From Paenilisteria riparia FSL S10-1204 (GTDB lineage Bacteria > Bacillota > Bacilli > Lactobacillales > Listeriaceae), in NCBI RefSeq assembly GCF_000525995.1, contig NZ_AODL01000021.1:23708-87707 (forward strand): a DNA stretch of 64,000 nucleotides, given 5' to 3'. Shown in pieces: positions 48,708 to 57,242 of the stretch (the first letter of the stretch is position 1; each line of letters opens with the position of its first letter). The notes beneath the pieces were generated by a model. It searched no databases, had not been told where the DNA came from, and worked only from the letters and a program-made list of their open reading frames with translations. A program made the position numbers and the translations under genes.

Positions 48708-48853
48708 CCCCAAATAAATCGGTGACAAGCGCTCGCACTGTTGGGACTGTTCGAACAAAGTGAGTTACAGTCCTAATATAAGCATGCAACATGAACGGTT
48801 ATTCCTCTCCAAATCCTCTTGATACAGACGCTTTCGCTCGATTTATGTTTAGC
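48708..48853. repeat. Nested-hairpin intergenic repeat, copy C
   Basis: Arm 1 borders CAAATAAATCGGTGACAAGCG and CGCTTTCGCTCGATTTATGT are conserved. The inner hairpin pairs GGGACTGT with ACAGTCC around TCGAACAAAGTGAGTT and matches copy E. The 350-base gap between lysA and pnp (48592-48943) is filled by this element and its degenerate flank (to ~48900); no gene is seen. Confidence 0.65.
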
Positions 48854-48943
48854 GGAAAACACGTCTTATCCGAGAAAAAAGAGGTCCGTGATTTCCTTCT
48901 TATTTTGTGTAAAAATCAGTTATGTTTCAGGCTTATCCAAACA

Positions 48944-49763
48944 TTATTTCACATTTTTCACAAGTGCTTTTACATACGTTAAAAAAGTCTCTTTTACACG
49001 TTCCGTTGTTTCGATTACTTCTTCATGGTTTAGCGGTTGGTCAAGAATTCCTGCCGCCATGTTCGTAATGCACGAAATACCTAGGCAACGCAATCCGCAA
49101 TGATTCGCGATAATAACCTCAGGAACGGTTGACATACCCACTGCATCTGCACCAAGCGTACGCAGCATCCGTATTTCAGCAGGTGTTTCATATGTTGGAC
49201 CAGTAAGCCCAGCGTAAACCCCTTCTTTCACGTCCAATTCCAACTCTTGCGCTAGCATACGAGCTTGTTCGCGCAATTCTAAGCGATATGCATCTGACAT
49301 ATCAGGAAAACGCGGACCAAAACGGTCGTCATTTTTGCCAATAAGCGGGTTTGTTCCTGTGAAATTAATATGATCCGAAATAAGCATCAAATCCCCAGCA
49401 TGGAACAGTTCATTCACGCCGCCAGCCGCATTCGTCACGATTAAAATATCTACCCCTAGCTCTTTCATAACATGCACAGGGAACGTCACATCTTGCATCG
49501 AATACCCTTCATAAAAATGGAATCTACCTTGCATTGCAACCACTTCTTGATTTTCCAGCTTACCAAAAACAAATTGACCAGCATGTCCTTCTACCGTCGA
49601 CGTTGGAAAATGTGGGACTTGATCGTACTTCATCACAGTTGGCTCTGTAATTTCATCTGCTAAAACGCCCAAACCAGAACCTAAAATCAAACCAATTCTC
49701 GGCTTGCCGTCACAGTTTTCCCTAATTTTTTTTTACCGCTTCCATTACGTTTGTATAATTCAT
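48944..49763 (-). CDS. Purine-nucleoside phosphorylase (frameshifted near its start)
   Basis: Intended ~272 residues, trimeric PNP family. ATG 49763 follows AAGGAGAG and reads NYTNVMEAVKK; the T run 49726-49734 then has nine bases where eight are needed. The rest continues IRENCDGKPRIGLILGSGLG. Motifs: ILGSGLG phosphate loop, VTNAAGGVN near 113, and AVGMSTVPEVIIANHCGL near 212. It splits purine nucleosides with phosphate. In Listeria monocytogenes a phosphopentomutase gene lies between this gene and xerD; here only 32 bases separate them. Confidence 0.92.
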
Positions 49764-49795
49764 ACTTCTTGTCTCTCCTTCTTAGCTTCTATATT

Positions 49796-50689
49796 TTAAG
49801 CACGCGGATGATATTGTTTGTAAACATCCTTTAATCGCGCCTTTGTTACATGGGTATAAATCTGTGTCGTCGAAATGTCTGCATGGCCTAGCAATTCCTG
49901 CACCGAACGCAAATCGGCGCCGTTTTCTAGCAGATGAGTTGCAAAAGAATGACGCAACGTATGAGGCGTAATCGGTTTATCAATGCCCGCTTTGGCCGCA
50001 ATCTGCTTCAAATTCTTCCAAAAACCTTGGCGTGTCATGCCGCGACCATGATGATTCAAAAATACAAAATCATTGCGTTCAGAAGCCCGCCGCAACCGAG
50101 TTCTCCCAAATTCCAAATACCGTTCCAACACCGTCGTAGCCGTCTTACCGAGCGGAATAATCCGTTCTTTGTCACCTTTTCCGATTGTCTGAATGAAGCC
50201 CATCTGCAAGTGCAAATCATCCATCTGCAAATTCACCAACTCCGTCACCCGAAGCCCTGTCGCATACAACACCTCAAGCATTGCCTTATCGCGCATTCCA
50301 AGCGGTTTAGCACCATCCGGCGTTTCCAGCAACTTCTCCACATCATTCAAATTCAGTATTTTCGGCAATCCTTGCGCTTGCTTTGGCGTCTCAATCTGAA
50401 TCATCGGATCACGATCTGCCAACTTCTCATGCAATAAGAAATGAAAAAAAGAACGCAAAGAAGCAATGTAGCGCGCCACCGTTCGCGGTGACTTTCCTTC
50501 TGATTTCGCAAAAGCCATAAAGCCCACAATATGTATTCGTTCCACATCTCGAATCGCCATTCCGCCTTGCTCTTCCTTCAAATACCGCGCAAAATAACGC
50601 AAATCCCGCTCATAAGCCGTTAATGTATTCGACGCCAACCCTTTTTCCACTTGCAAAAAATGCAAAAAATCGAGTATTAAATCATCCAT
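49796..50689 (-). CDS. xerD: Tyrosine recombinase XerD
   Basis: 297 residues. N-terminal SAM-like core-binding domain (LDFLHFLQVEKGLASNTLTAYERDL), then the catalytic domain with R in YATGLRVTELVNL, the lysine strand GKGDKERIIPLG, HTLRHSFATHLLENGADLRS and the nucleophile in TTQIYTHVTKARL. With XerC it resolves chromosome dimers at dif. Gene order fur-xerD-pnp matches Listeria apart from the missing gene. Confidence 0.96.
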   Translation of the reverse strand: MDDLILDFLHFLQVEKGLASNTLTAYERDLRYFARYLKEEQGGMAIRDVERIHIVGFMAFAKSEGKSPRTVARYIASLRSFFHFLLHEKLADRDPMIQIETPKQAQGLPKILNLNDVEKLLETPDGAKPLGMRDKAMLEVLYATGLRVTELVNLQMDDLHLQMGFIQTIGKGDKERIIPLGKTATTVLERYLEFGRTRLRRASERNDFVFLNHHGRGMTRQGFWKNLKQIAAKAGIDKPITPHTLRHSFATHLLENGADLRSVQELLGHADISTTQIYTHVTKARLKDVYKQYHPRA

Positions 50690-50776
50690 TTCCTAATCTC
50701 CTCATTTTCGCGCGATGTCAACACATAGAGCAATATTTCCTCACTATTTTAGTATACCAAAAGGAATCGCCATTAC

Positions 50777-50812
50777 AAAATAAAAGAGGGCTCAAACATG
50801 ATGAGCACCTCC
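50777..50812 (-). terminator. Terminator after fur
   Basis: Minus strand GAGGTGCTCA ... TGAGCCCTC followed by TTTTATTTTG, nine bases beyond the intended fur stop at 50821. Its position supports the longer, corrected fur reading frame. Confidence 0.85.
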
Positions 50813-50820
50813 GATTCGTA

Positions 50821-51275
50821 TTATTCTGCCTTTTTCAATTTATTTTGGCAACTCGTACAGATGCTTGAAACGTCAAGCGATGGTCTTTCACGAGGAAATG
50901 CCACTTCTGTTCTACTACTTTCTCCACATCGTCCAGTAAATCTTCTTGAATCTCTTCTACCGAGCCACATTCTAAACAAACAAGGTGATGATGGAAATGT
51001 TTCGCGCCTTCTTTTCGTAAATCATAGCGTGCCACACCATCACCAAAATTAATTTTGTCCACAACACGCAGTTCATTCAATAGTTCTAATGTCCGATAAA
51101 CTGTCGCCAAACCGATTTCTGGCGCTTTCTCCTTCACCCGTAAATAAACATCCTCTGCGCTCAGATGATCCTTCTCATTTTCTAATAAGACCCGCACTGT
51201 CGCTTCACGCTGCGGCGTCAATTTATAGCTTGCCTCGTGTAATTGCGATTTAATCCGTTGAATTCGGCCTTCCAT
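50821..51275 (-). CDS. fur: Ferric uptake regulator Fur (C-terminus frameshifted)
   Basis: Intended ~151 residues from ATG 51275 (GGGAGGG upstream). The winged helix (QLHEASYKLTPQREATVRVLL, AEDVYLRVKEKAPEIGLATVYRTLELL), the HHHLVCLECGSVEEI metal site with one Cys pair and the dimer domain are present. As given, the frame goes wrong after HRLTFQ and runs to 50835 with VRVAKIN. Restoring one base at c50864 gives GICTSCQNKLKKAE, supplying the second structural zinc CxxC. It represses iron-uptake genes when iron is plentiful; two matching boxes lie at the fhu genes. Confidence 0.93.
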
Positions 51276-51320
51276 AACATGCCCTCCCTCAGGAACAAAC
51301 AAGTATCCTTAGTAGCTAGT

Positions 51321-51335
51321 TTATAATAATTCTAA
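51321..51335. promoter_or_regulatory. Putative PerR box upstream of fur
   Basis: TTATAATAATTCTAA matches the 15-base PerR consensus TTATAAT-N-ATTATAA at 14 positions, and overlaps a TATAAA-like -10 on the minus strand. PerR control of fur is known in Listeria monocytogenes. About 45 bases before the fur start. Confidence 0.65.
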
Positions 51336-51487
51336 ATAAAAATCAAGTCCTGACATTTTTCAATAAATCTACTAAACCAATTGAAACACATGGTTTTTTC
51401 ATCTATTTAAAGATAGCATAAAAGGAATAAAAAGTCTATCGAGATTATCAATTACAACATCTTCCCATTACTTATTTATACTCATTA

Positions 51488-52510
51488 TCATTTAGCTTTT
51501 GCAAGCAAGTAAAGGAAGTAAGGTGCACCAATCACCGCTACAACAATCCCCGCAAAAATTTCAGAAGGCTGCACAATAATGCGTCCAATCGTATCTGCGA
51601 CAAGCAATAATAACGCGCCAATCAATGCTGAAATTGGCAACACCCACCGATGTCCACTACCGACAAGTCGTCTTGCGATATGGGGGCCAATCAAGCCGAT
51701 AAACGCAATCCCGCCACTAACCGAAACACACGCCGCAGCCAAAGCAACCGCAATAACGAGCAAAATTAGTTTTTCCCGTTCCGTTTTTACGCCAAGACCC
51801 GTTGCTACTTGATCGCCAAACCCGAGAATATCCATCGTCTTCACTTTAAACATACCAACTGTCATCAACACAAGTAGCCACGGCAATAATGCGAAAACAT
51901 ATTGCCAGTTACTCGCCCAAATATTCCCTGCAAGCCATTCCGCAACAATTTGATAATTTTCAGGATCTAGGCGAATTGTTAAGAGTGTCATCAATGCCGC
52001 GACTGCAGCAGACACAGCGACCCCAGTCAAAACAAGCCGGTTCGGCAACAACCCCTCTTCACGGCTATAGGATAATCCGTACACGATAGCCGCAACAACA
52101 ATGCCACCCATAAATCCAACAAGCGGCATAAACATGACAGGTACATCCAGCGTCGACGGAAAGTACGAAATATACAACATCACCGCAAGCCCTGCACCAT
52201 TATTTATCCCCAAAATTCCTGGGTCCGCCAAACCATTTTGCGAAACTGCTTGTAAAATCGCACCAGAAACCGCAAGTCCCGCGCCAACAAGCACCGCTAC
52301 TACAATTCGAGGCAAGCGAAACTGCGAAATAATTAACGTATCCTGTGCCGAACCCTGCCCAAATAACGTTTTGATAACATCCAGAAAGGGAATTTTAGAG
52401 AAGCCTGCATTGACACTATAAATGAACGTACCAACAAGCAAAATAACTAATACCGCCAAAATAACAAGGCGTTTGTTTCTCACTTTTGTCTCCATTGTCG
52501 TTCCCATCAT
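51488..52510 (-). CDS. fhuG: Ferric hydroxamate ABC transporter permease FhuG
   Basis: 340 residues from ATG 52510, six bases after AAGGAGGAG and overlapping the fhuB stop. Ten-helix FecCD/BtuC-type permease: VAVLVGAGLAVSGAILQAV near 72 and the ATPase-contact loop GGIAFIGLIGPHIARRLVG near 266-284. Pairs with FhuB in a heterodimeric channel for iron-hydroxamate siderophores. Order fhuD-fhuB-fhuG on one strand with fhuC divergent. Confidence 0.93.
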   Translation of the reverse strand: MMGTTMETKVRNKRLVILAVLVILLVGTFIYSVNAGFSKIPFLDVIKTLFGQGSAQDTLIISQFRLPRIVVAVLVGAGLAVSGAILQAVSQNGLADPGILGINNGAGLAVMLYISYFPSTLDVPVMFMPLVGFMGGIVVAAIVYGLSYSREEGLLPNRLVLTGVAVSAAVAALMTLLTIRLDPENYQIVAEWLAGNIWASNWQYVFALLPWLLVLMTVGMFKVKTMDILGFGDQVATGLGVKTEREKLILLVIAVALAAACVSVSGGIAFIGLIGPHIARRLVGSGHRWVLPISALIGALLLLVADTIGRIIVQPSEIFAGIVVAVIGAPYFLYLLAKAK

Positions 52511-53535
52511 CACAAACTCCTCCTTTCTTTCCGAGCTACATAAAGGAAGAAAGGAACACCAATCAACGCAAAAATAACACTAATCGGCGTTTCGTACGGG
52601 GGATTAACCATCCGTGCGCCAATATCCGCGTACAGCGTTAACAAAGCTCCTATAATCGCTGAACATGGAATAATCCAACGATAGTCCACGCCAACCATAT
52701 AACGTACCAAATGAGGCACAATCAAGCCGATAAAGCCAACAGGCCCCACAACCGAAACTGCAAGCCCCGCCAAAATAAGCACAATAAACATTGATAATAA
52801 CTTCGTCCGTGTCGTATTTTGCCCAAGACCAACCGCAATATCATCGCCCAAACTAAGAATCGTCACGGATTTGCTAATCAAAATCGCAGCGAACAACGCA
52901 CCGAGTAGCCAAGGCCAAACGACCGCAATTTGCGACCACTTCACGCCAGCAACCCCACCAGCAAACCAAAACGCCAAATCTTGACTCAGCTTAAAGTAAA
53001 TCGCAATCCCCTCACTAAGCGCCGTCAACAAAGACGCAACTGCCGCACCAGCAAGCACTAACCGTGTTGGTGATAGGCCACCCTTCACAAGCGCACTCAC
53101 ACCAAAAACCAAGACACAGCCAAGCGCCGCACCAAGAAACGAAAAGAAAATCAGCGAATTGTAACTAAGCCCTGGAAAAAATGCAAAACAAACCGCTATC
53201 ATAAACGCAGATCCTGCATTAAGACCAAGCAAACCACTGTCCGCAAGCGGGTTTCGCGTCATCCCTTGCATAACCGCACCAGCAACCGCAAAAGCAGCAC
53301 CTACCATCATGTCCGCCAACACTCGTGGTATACGCAATTCCCAAATAATTTGGTTTGTCGTAAGCGTCTTATCATAATGAAACAAGGTGTTCCATACCGT
53401 CGCCAAATCAATATCCGCCGCGCCAACAGCAATACCAATAAACGCCGAAACTAGAAGTAAAGCAATACCTGCCGTCAGAATCACCGTCGCCATCACCGGA
53501 CGCGTTTTTAATTGGGAAAGTTCTTTTGTCTTCAT
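52510..53535 (-). CDS. fhuB: Ferric hydroxamate ABC transporter permease FhuB
   Basis: 341 residues. FecCD-type permease like FhuG: MVGAAFAVAGAVMQGMTRNPLADSGLLG near 76 and the ATPase-contact loop GPVGFIGLIVPHLVRYMVG near 262-280. Translation starts behind a GGGGATTAGGAAG region. Co-translated with fhuG by a stop-start overlap; it begins 63 bases after the fhuD stop. Confidence 0.93.
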   Translation of the reverse strand: MKTKELSQLKTRPVMATVILTAGIALLLVSAFIGIAVGAADIDLATVWNTLFHYDKTLTTNQIIWELRIPRVLADMMVGAAFAVAGAVMQGMTRNPLADSGLLGLNAGSAFMIAVCFAFFPGLSYNSLIFFSFLGAALGCVLVFGVSALVKGGLSPTRLVLAGAAVASLLTALSEGIAIYFKLSQDLAFWFAGGVAGVKWSQIAVVWPWLLGALFAAILISKSVTILSLGDDIAVGLGQNTTRTKLLSMFIVLILAGLAVSVVGPVGFIGLIVPHLVRYMVGVDYRWIIPCSAIIGALLTLYADIGARMVNPPYETPISVIFALIGVPFFLYVARKERRSL

Positions 53536-53598
53536 GCTTCCTAATCCCCCATCATATGTACGTGGAAACTGGCTTTCACACCAGCCTCACCATTTTAC

Positions 53599-54529
53599 TT
53601 ACTCATTTCCAGTTATTTTATTAACCATAATTTCCATTTGTCCTTCAATCGCAATTGGATCATAATTATACATCTCATCAAAATCCATCGTATAAATATG
53701 TTTTGCTTTGTATGCCGGCAAGTCTTTCCAAATGCTCGACTGTTCTATCTCATCTAGCGCCCCATTGCGGCTATCGCCGTGTTTAAACCGCGTGACAAAC
53801 ATGTAATCCGCCGCAAAATCAGGCAATACTTCTAACGATAATTGCTTGTAGCCATCACCTTTGATTACTTGATCTTGAATTTTTTGTGGCGCCTTTAATT
53901 GTAATGCGTTATACAGAACTTGTCCACCTCGACCCCAATTATCACCAAAAACATAAAAGTTCTTATCATCGCCTTCATATAGTCCAACCGTTGCATCCGG
54001 CGCGATAGCCCCTTTTATTTCTTCTCTTGCCTTCGCAGCTTTTTTATCGAAATCAGCAAGCCAATCTTTCGCTTCTTGCTCTTTACCGACTAGTTTTCCA
54101 ATCGCTGTGAGTTCGTCTTGCACATTTTTATACGTATTGTAAGGGATTAGAACTGTTGGCGCAATTTTTTTTCATTTGGTTGTATTCATCTTCCTGCGAT
54201 ACAATGATTAAATCCGGTTGTAATTCTGCTACTTTTTCTGGAGAACCTGGATCGCCGATATCTTCCACACCTTCCTTATAGGATTCTAAATATGGATTTT
54301 GCAATACGAAAGATTTCGCGCCAATCGGTTTCACACCAAGCGCTGCGAGAGAGCCCATGTATTCCGTCACCACAATTTTTTTCGGATTGTTAGGTATTTC
54401 TACTTTTTTACCGTTAGGCATGGTGTATGTACGCATTTCCGGCTGTCCTTCCGCCTTTTGGTCACTACCACAACTTGCTAAAACAAGGCCCACAAATACT
54501 GTAATGGCTATCAGAATCATTTTTTTCAT
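53599..54529 (-). CDS. fhuD: Ferric hydroxamate-binding lipoprotein FhuD (frameshifted)
   Basis: Intended ~309 residues. Lipoprotein signal KKMILIAITVFVGLVLASCGSD with lipobox LASC. The frame breaks at the T run 54165-54172 (eight; seven expected): YNQMKK should continue IAPTVLIPYNTYKNVQDELTAIG. The second part carries ...GLYEGDDKNFYVFGDNWGRGGQVLYNAL and IEGQMEIMVNKI. Type III substrate-binding protein of iron-siderophore uptake, lipid-anchored outside the membrane. Under a TTGCAT/TATAAT promoter and Fur box. Confidence 0.9.
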
Positions 54530-54555
54530 TTCAATAAAACCCCTCTTCATCAATC

Positions 54556-54574
54556 GAGAATGATTATCAATATC
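54556..54574. promoter_or_regulatory. Fur box, fhuD-fhuB-fhuG promoter
   Basis: GAGAATGATTATCAATATC fits the 19-base Fur box GATAATGATTATCATTATC at 17 positions. It starts ten bases downstream of the minus-strand -10, covering the transcription start. Confidence 0.85.
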
Positions 54575-54583
54575 ACTTAAAAA

Positions 54584-54612
54584 ATTATAGCAATCTCCGT
54601 TTCAAAATGCAA
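54584..54612 (-). promoter_or_regulatory. fhuD promoter
   Basis: Minus strand TTGCAT (54612-54607), 17 bases, TATAAT (54589-54584). Consensus spacing and -10; the Fur box follows. Confidence 0.7.
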
Positions 54613-54650
54613 TCTTTTTATTAAAATTTTTTCTTGATACCCCTTACCTA

Positions 54651-54679
54651 TTGCAACTTGTGAGAAAAAAAACTATACT
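54651..54679 (+). promoter_or_regulatory. fhuC promoter
   Basis: TTGCAA (54651-54656), 17 bases, TATACT (54674-54679), immediately followed by a Fur box and the fhuC ribosome site. Arranged back-to-back with the fhuD promoter. Confidence 0.7.
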
Positions 54680-54685
54680 AGATAT

Positions 54686-54704
54686 GAGAATGATTATCAA
54701 TCGC
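54686..54704. promoter_or_regulatory. Fur box, fhuC promoter
   Basis: GAGAATGATTATCAATCGC, sharing its first 16 bases with the fhuD box, lies just after the fhuC -10. Repression by Fur with iron is expected. Confidence 0.85.
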
Positions 54705-54725
54705 GCACAAAGGAGCGATGTTTCG

Positions 54726-55571
54726 ATGAATAAGTTACAAACAGACAACTTACAAATAGCGTATGATAAGCGTGTTATTGTGGACGCTTTAAATATTGAA
54801 ATTCCTAAAGGTAAAATCACGGCTCTAGTTGGCGCCAATGGTTCCGGAAAATCTACCATCTTAAAAACGATGTCACGCCTCATGAAACCATCTAAAGGTG
54901 GCGTTTTTCTGGATGGTAAAGCGATTCACCGTCAATCAACAAAAGAAATCGCCAAACAATTAGCGATTCTACCGCAAAATCCAACAGCACCAGAAGGCTT
55001 AACCGTCACAGAACTGGTCTCTTACGGGCGTTCCCCACATCAAAGTGGTTTAAAATCCATGTCTCAAAAAGACCGAGATATGATTAGTTGGGCCATCCGC
55101 GTCACGAGTCTAGGCGATTTTGCCGACCGTTCTATTGATAGTTTATCCGGAGGACAACGTCAACGTGCTTGGATTGCCATGGCCTTGGCGCAAGAAACAG
55201 ATATTTTATTTTTAGACGAACCGACGACATTTTTAGATATGACACATCAGCTAGAAGTTTTGATGTTGCTCAAACAATTGAATTTACAAGAAAATCGGAC
55301 AATTGTTATGGTTGTTCACGATTTGAACCACGCTTCCCGTTTTGCTGATTATATGATTGCGATTCGCTCCGGACAAGTCATTTCTGAAGGCGCTCCTGCA
55401 GAAGTTATGACTGAGCAGACGCTAGAAGATGTTTTTGGCATAAAAGCGGATATCATGGTAGACCCGAGAACTGGCGTGCCTTTATGCTTGCCATACGAAA
55501 CGTGCCAAGCCTGTGAAATCCGACAAGTCGCAACAAAGATAGCAGGTGAAGTCGTTGTCAAACTTGTATGA
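54726..55571 (+). CDS. fhuC: Ferric hydroxamate ABC transporter ATP-binding protein FhuC
   Basis: 281 residues from ATG 54726 (AAAGGAG ten bases upstream). Walker A LVGANGSGKSTIL near 33-45, signature DSLSGGQRQRAWIAMALAQ near 138, Walker B ILFLDEPTTFLD and switch VVHDLNHASR. Energises siderophore uptake through FhuBG; in several Firmicutes FhuC also serves other iron-siderophore permeases. The end overlaps the reductase gene. Confidence 0.95.
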   Translation: MNKLQTDNLQIAYDKRVIVDALNIEIPKGKITALVGANGSGKSTILKTMSRLMKPSKGGVFLDGKAIHRQSTKEIAKQLAILPQNPTAPEGLTVTELVSYGRSPHQSGLKSMSQKDRDMISWAIRVTSLGDFADRSIDSLSGGQRQRAWIAMALAQETDILFLDEPTTFLDMTHQLEVLMLLKQLNLQENRTIVMVVHDLNHASRFADYMIAIRSGQVISEGAPAEVMTEQTLEDVFGIKADIMVDPRTGVPLCLPYETCQACEIRQVATKIAGEVVVKLV

Positions 55572-56550
55572 CGTTACGATTATCGGCGGCGGTCCAGTTG
55601 GGCTTTTTACGGCATTTTATAGTGGCTTGCGCTCTTTAAAAACAAAGATTATCGACGCCGAGCCCGCAGTTGGCGGCAAAATCCGCTATTTCTATCCAGA
55701 AAAACTAATTCGAGATATCGGTGGTATTCCAGCTATAAAAGGACACGATCTTGTGAAAAACTTACATGACCAAGCGCTGACATTTAACCCGACTATTATC
55801 TGCAATGAACGCATTATCGATTTGAAGCGACAAGCTGATGGCACATTCCTACTCATATCCGAAAAAGGTGCCCAACATCATAGCAAAACCGTCATCATTG
55901 CAGCTGGAAGTGGGACGTACGAAGTGAACAAATTAGAAGCATCTGGCAGTGAAACATTTGATAGCCAACTTCATTATGATATTCAAGATGTATCAATTTT
56001 TAAAGATAAGCATGTCGTTGTTTCTGGCGGTGGGAATGCAGCCATCGACTGGGCAGAAACACTTGATACAATTGCCTCAGAAGTCCACCTCATTTATCGC
56101 GGCGAGAACTTCAAAGGACATGAAGAACGCGTCAAAGAACTGCACGATTCCAACGTCTTTATCCATGTGAATCATGAAATAACTGCGCTTCAAGGTGACA
56201 GCCGAACGCTCACCAACTGTATCATTCACTGCAACAAAGACGGTAATACTACCAAAATAAAAGCAGATGCTATCCTAGTCAATCACGGTGTCAAAGTCGA
56301 TATCGGCTCCATGCAAAGTTGGGGTCTCCATTTCGATGAATCTGGGATTGTTGTCAATCACGAAATGGAAACAAGCATCCCAGGAATCTACGCATGTGGT
56401 GACATTTGTGCCTATCCACGCAAAATGCGAATTATCGCTGCTGGCATTCACGAAGGTCCAATCGCCGTCAATAGCGCGAAAAACTACCTTGATCCAAATG
56501 CAGCAGATGTTGCCATGGTAAGTACTCACCATGAAAGTTTTCATCACTAA
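55555..56550 (+). CDS. Ferredoxin/flavodoxin-NADP+ reductase, thioredoxin-reductase-like (YumC type)
   Basis: 331 residues from TTG 55555, six bases behind AGGTG and immediately before the FAD loop YDVTIIGGGPVGLFTAFYSG. NADPH loop VSGGGNAAIDWAE near 157-169; C-terminal GIYACGDICAYPRKMRIIAAGIHEGPIAVN. No CxxC redox pair is present, separating it from thioredoxin reductase. It supplies reduced ferredoxin or flavodoxin. Overlap with fhuC places it in the Fur regulon, perhaps for reductive release of iron from siderophores. Confidence 0.9.
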   Translation: MSNLYDVTIIGGGPVGLFTAFYSGLRSLKTKIIDAEPAVGGKIRYFYPEKLIRDIGGIPAIKGHDLVKNLHDQALTFNPTIICNERIIDLKRQADGTFLLISEKGAQHHSKTVIIAAGSGTYEVNKLEASGSETFDSQLHYDIQDVSIFKDKHVVVSGGGNAAIDWAETLDTIASEVHLIYRGENFKGHEERVKELHDSNVFIHVNHEITALQGDSRTLTNCIIHCNKDGNTTKIKADAILVNHGVKVDIGSMQSWGLHFDESGIVVNHEMETSIPGIYACGDICAYPRKMRIIAAGIHEGPIAVNSAKNYLDPNAADVAMVSTHHESFHH

Positions 56551-56597
56551 AAAAATGCCTGAATCTTCCTTCTAAACAAAGGTGATTCAGGCATTTA
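56551..56597. terminator. Bidirectional terminator
   Basis: AAATGCCTGAATC and GATTCAGGCATTT form a perfect 13-base stem with an 18-base loop, between the convergent reductase gene and the repeat-protein gene. Confidence 0.9.
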
Positions 56598-57122
56598 TCA
56601 TTTCCCAGCTTTTCTCGATTCACAAGCTGCTTTAAAATTCTTCCAACTACCGAAATAATAACGAATTAGTCGGAAGTCTTGACACTCGCCCATTGTCGGG
56701 AAACGTCGCATAATTCGCTCCGTCTCCAATACATCTTCTATTAATTTATCCTTAATCGCCTGTCCCTCTTCTTCTTCGGCAAACTTCTTCAGACCAGCAC
56801 TCGCAAGAAATGCCTCCCAAGAATCATAATATTCCATTACAGACATGTATAGTGGAAATTCATACGGTCCACTAATAGGTGGCCTTCCTAATTCTTTGGC
56901 AATTCGCTGTACTTCTTCAATTAAGAACGCTTCCTTATATACTCGGCGTTGCACTTTTTCCAAACCTGCCGCTCGCAATGCTCCTTGCCACGAGCCAAAT
57001 AACTTGCATGCAATTTTGAAATGCTCGTACATACTTTGTCTAGGAACTCGTCCTTGTGTCGCTACTAACTGCTGTAATTCTGCAATAATAACTTCTTTCG
57101 TCACAATTGCTTCTTCTGTCAT
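56598..57122 (-). CDS. Protein of three homing-endonuclease-associated (HNH) repeats
   Basis: 174 residues, made of three copies of a ~45-residue helical unit: near 8-50 (VIIAELQQLVATQGRVPRQ ... FGSWQGALRAAGL), 64-110 (FLIEEVQRIAKELGRPP ... YDSWEAFLASAGL) and 125-168 (DKLIEDVLETERIMRRFPT ... FGSWKNFKAAC). Each ends in a (F/Y)(G/D)SW motif. This repeat is otherwise found as the DNA-contacting tail of HNH homing endonucleases; no nuclease domain is present. It is probably a DNA-binding protein, but the function is unknown. It stands alone, facing the iron genes. Confidence 0.75.
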   Translation of the reverse strand: MTEEAIVTKEVIIAELQQLVATQGRVPRQSMYEHFKIACKLFGSWQGALRAAGLEKVQRRVYKEAFLIEEVQRIAKELGRPPISGPYEFPLYMSVMEYYDSWEAFLASAGLKKFAEEEEGQAIKDKLIEDVLETERIMRRFPTMGECQDFRLIRYYFGSWKNFKAACESRKAGK

Positions 57123-57207
57123 TCCCTTTACCCCTTTTCTTATGCCTTAATCGTTTCGTTACATATATGTTTTATCATAAAATCGGCAAAGAAACAACTA
57201 ACTGTAC

Positions 57208-57242
57208 AAAAAAACCTGAAAATGGAGAAATCAGGTTTGTTT
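57208..57242 (-). terminator. Terminator after the TetR gene
   Basis: Minus strand CAAACCTGA-TTTCTCCATTT-TCAGGTTTTTTT: a strong hairpin with T tail. It contains the intended TetR stop codon (57231-57233), which supports the corrected frame. Confidence 0.85.

Noticed and set aside
49934..50437. Plus-strand open frame of 167 codons
   Set aside because: Antisense to the catalytic part of xerD; no start signal or recognisable domain.
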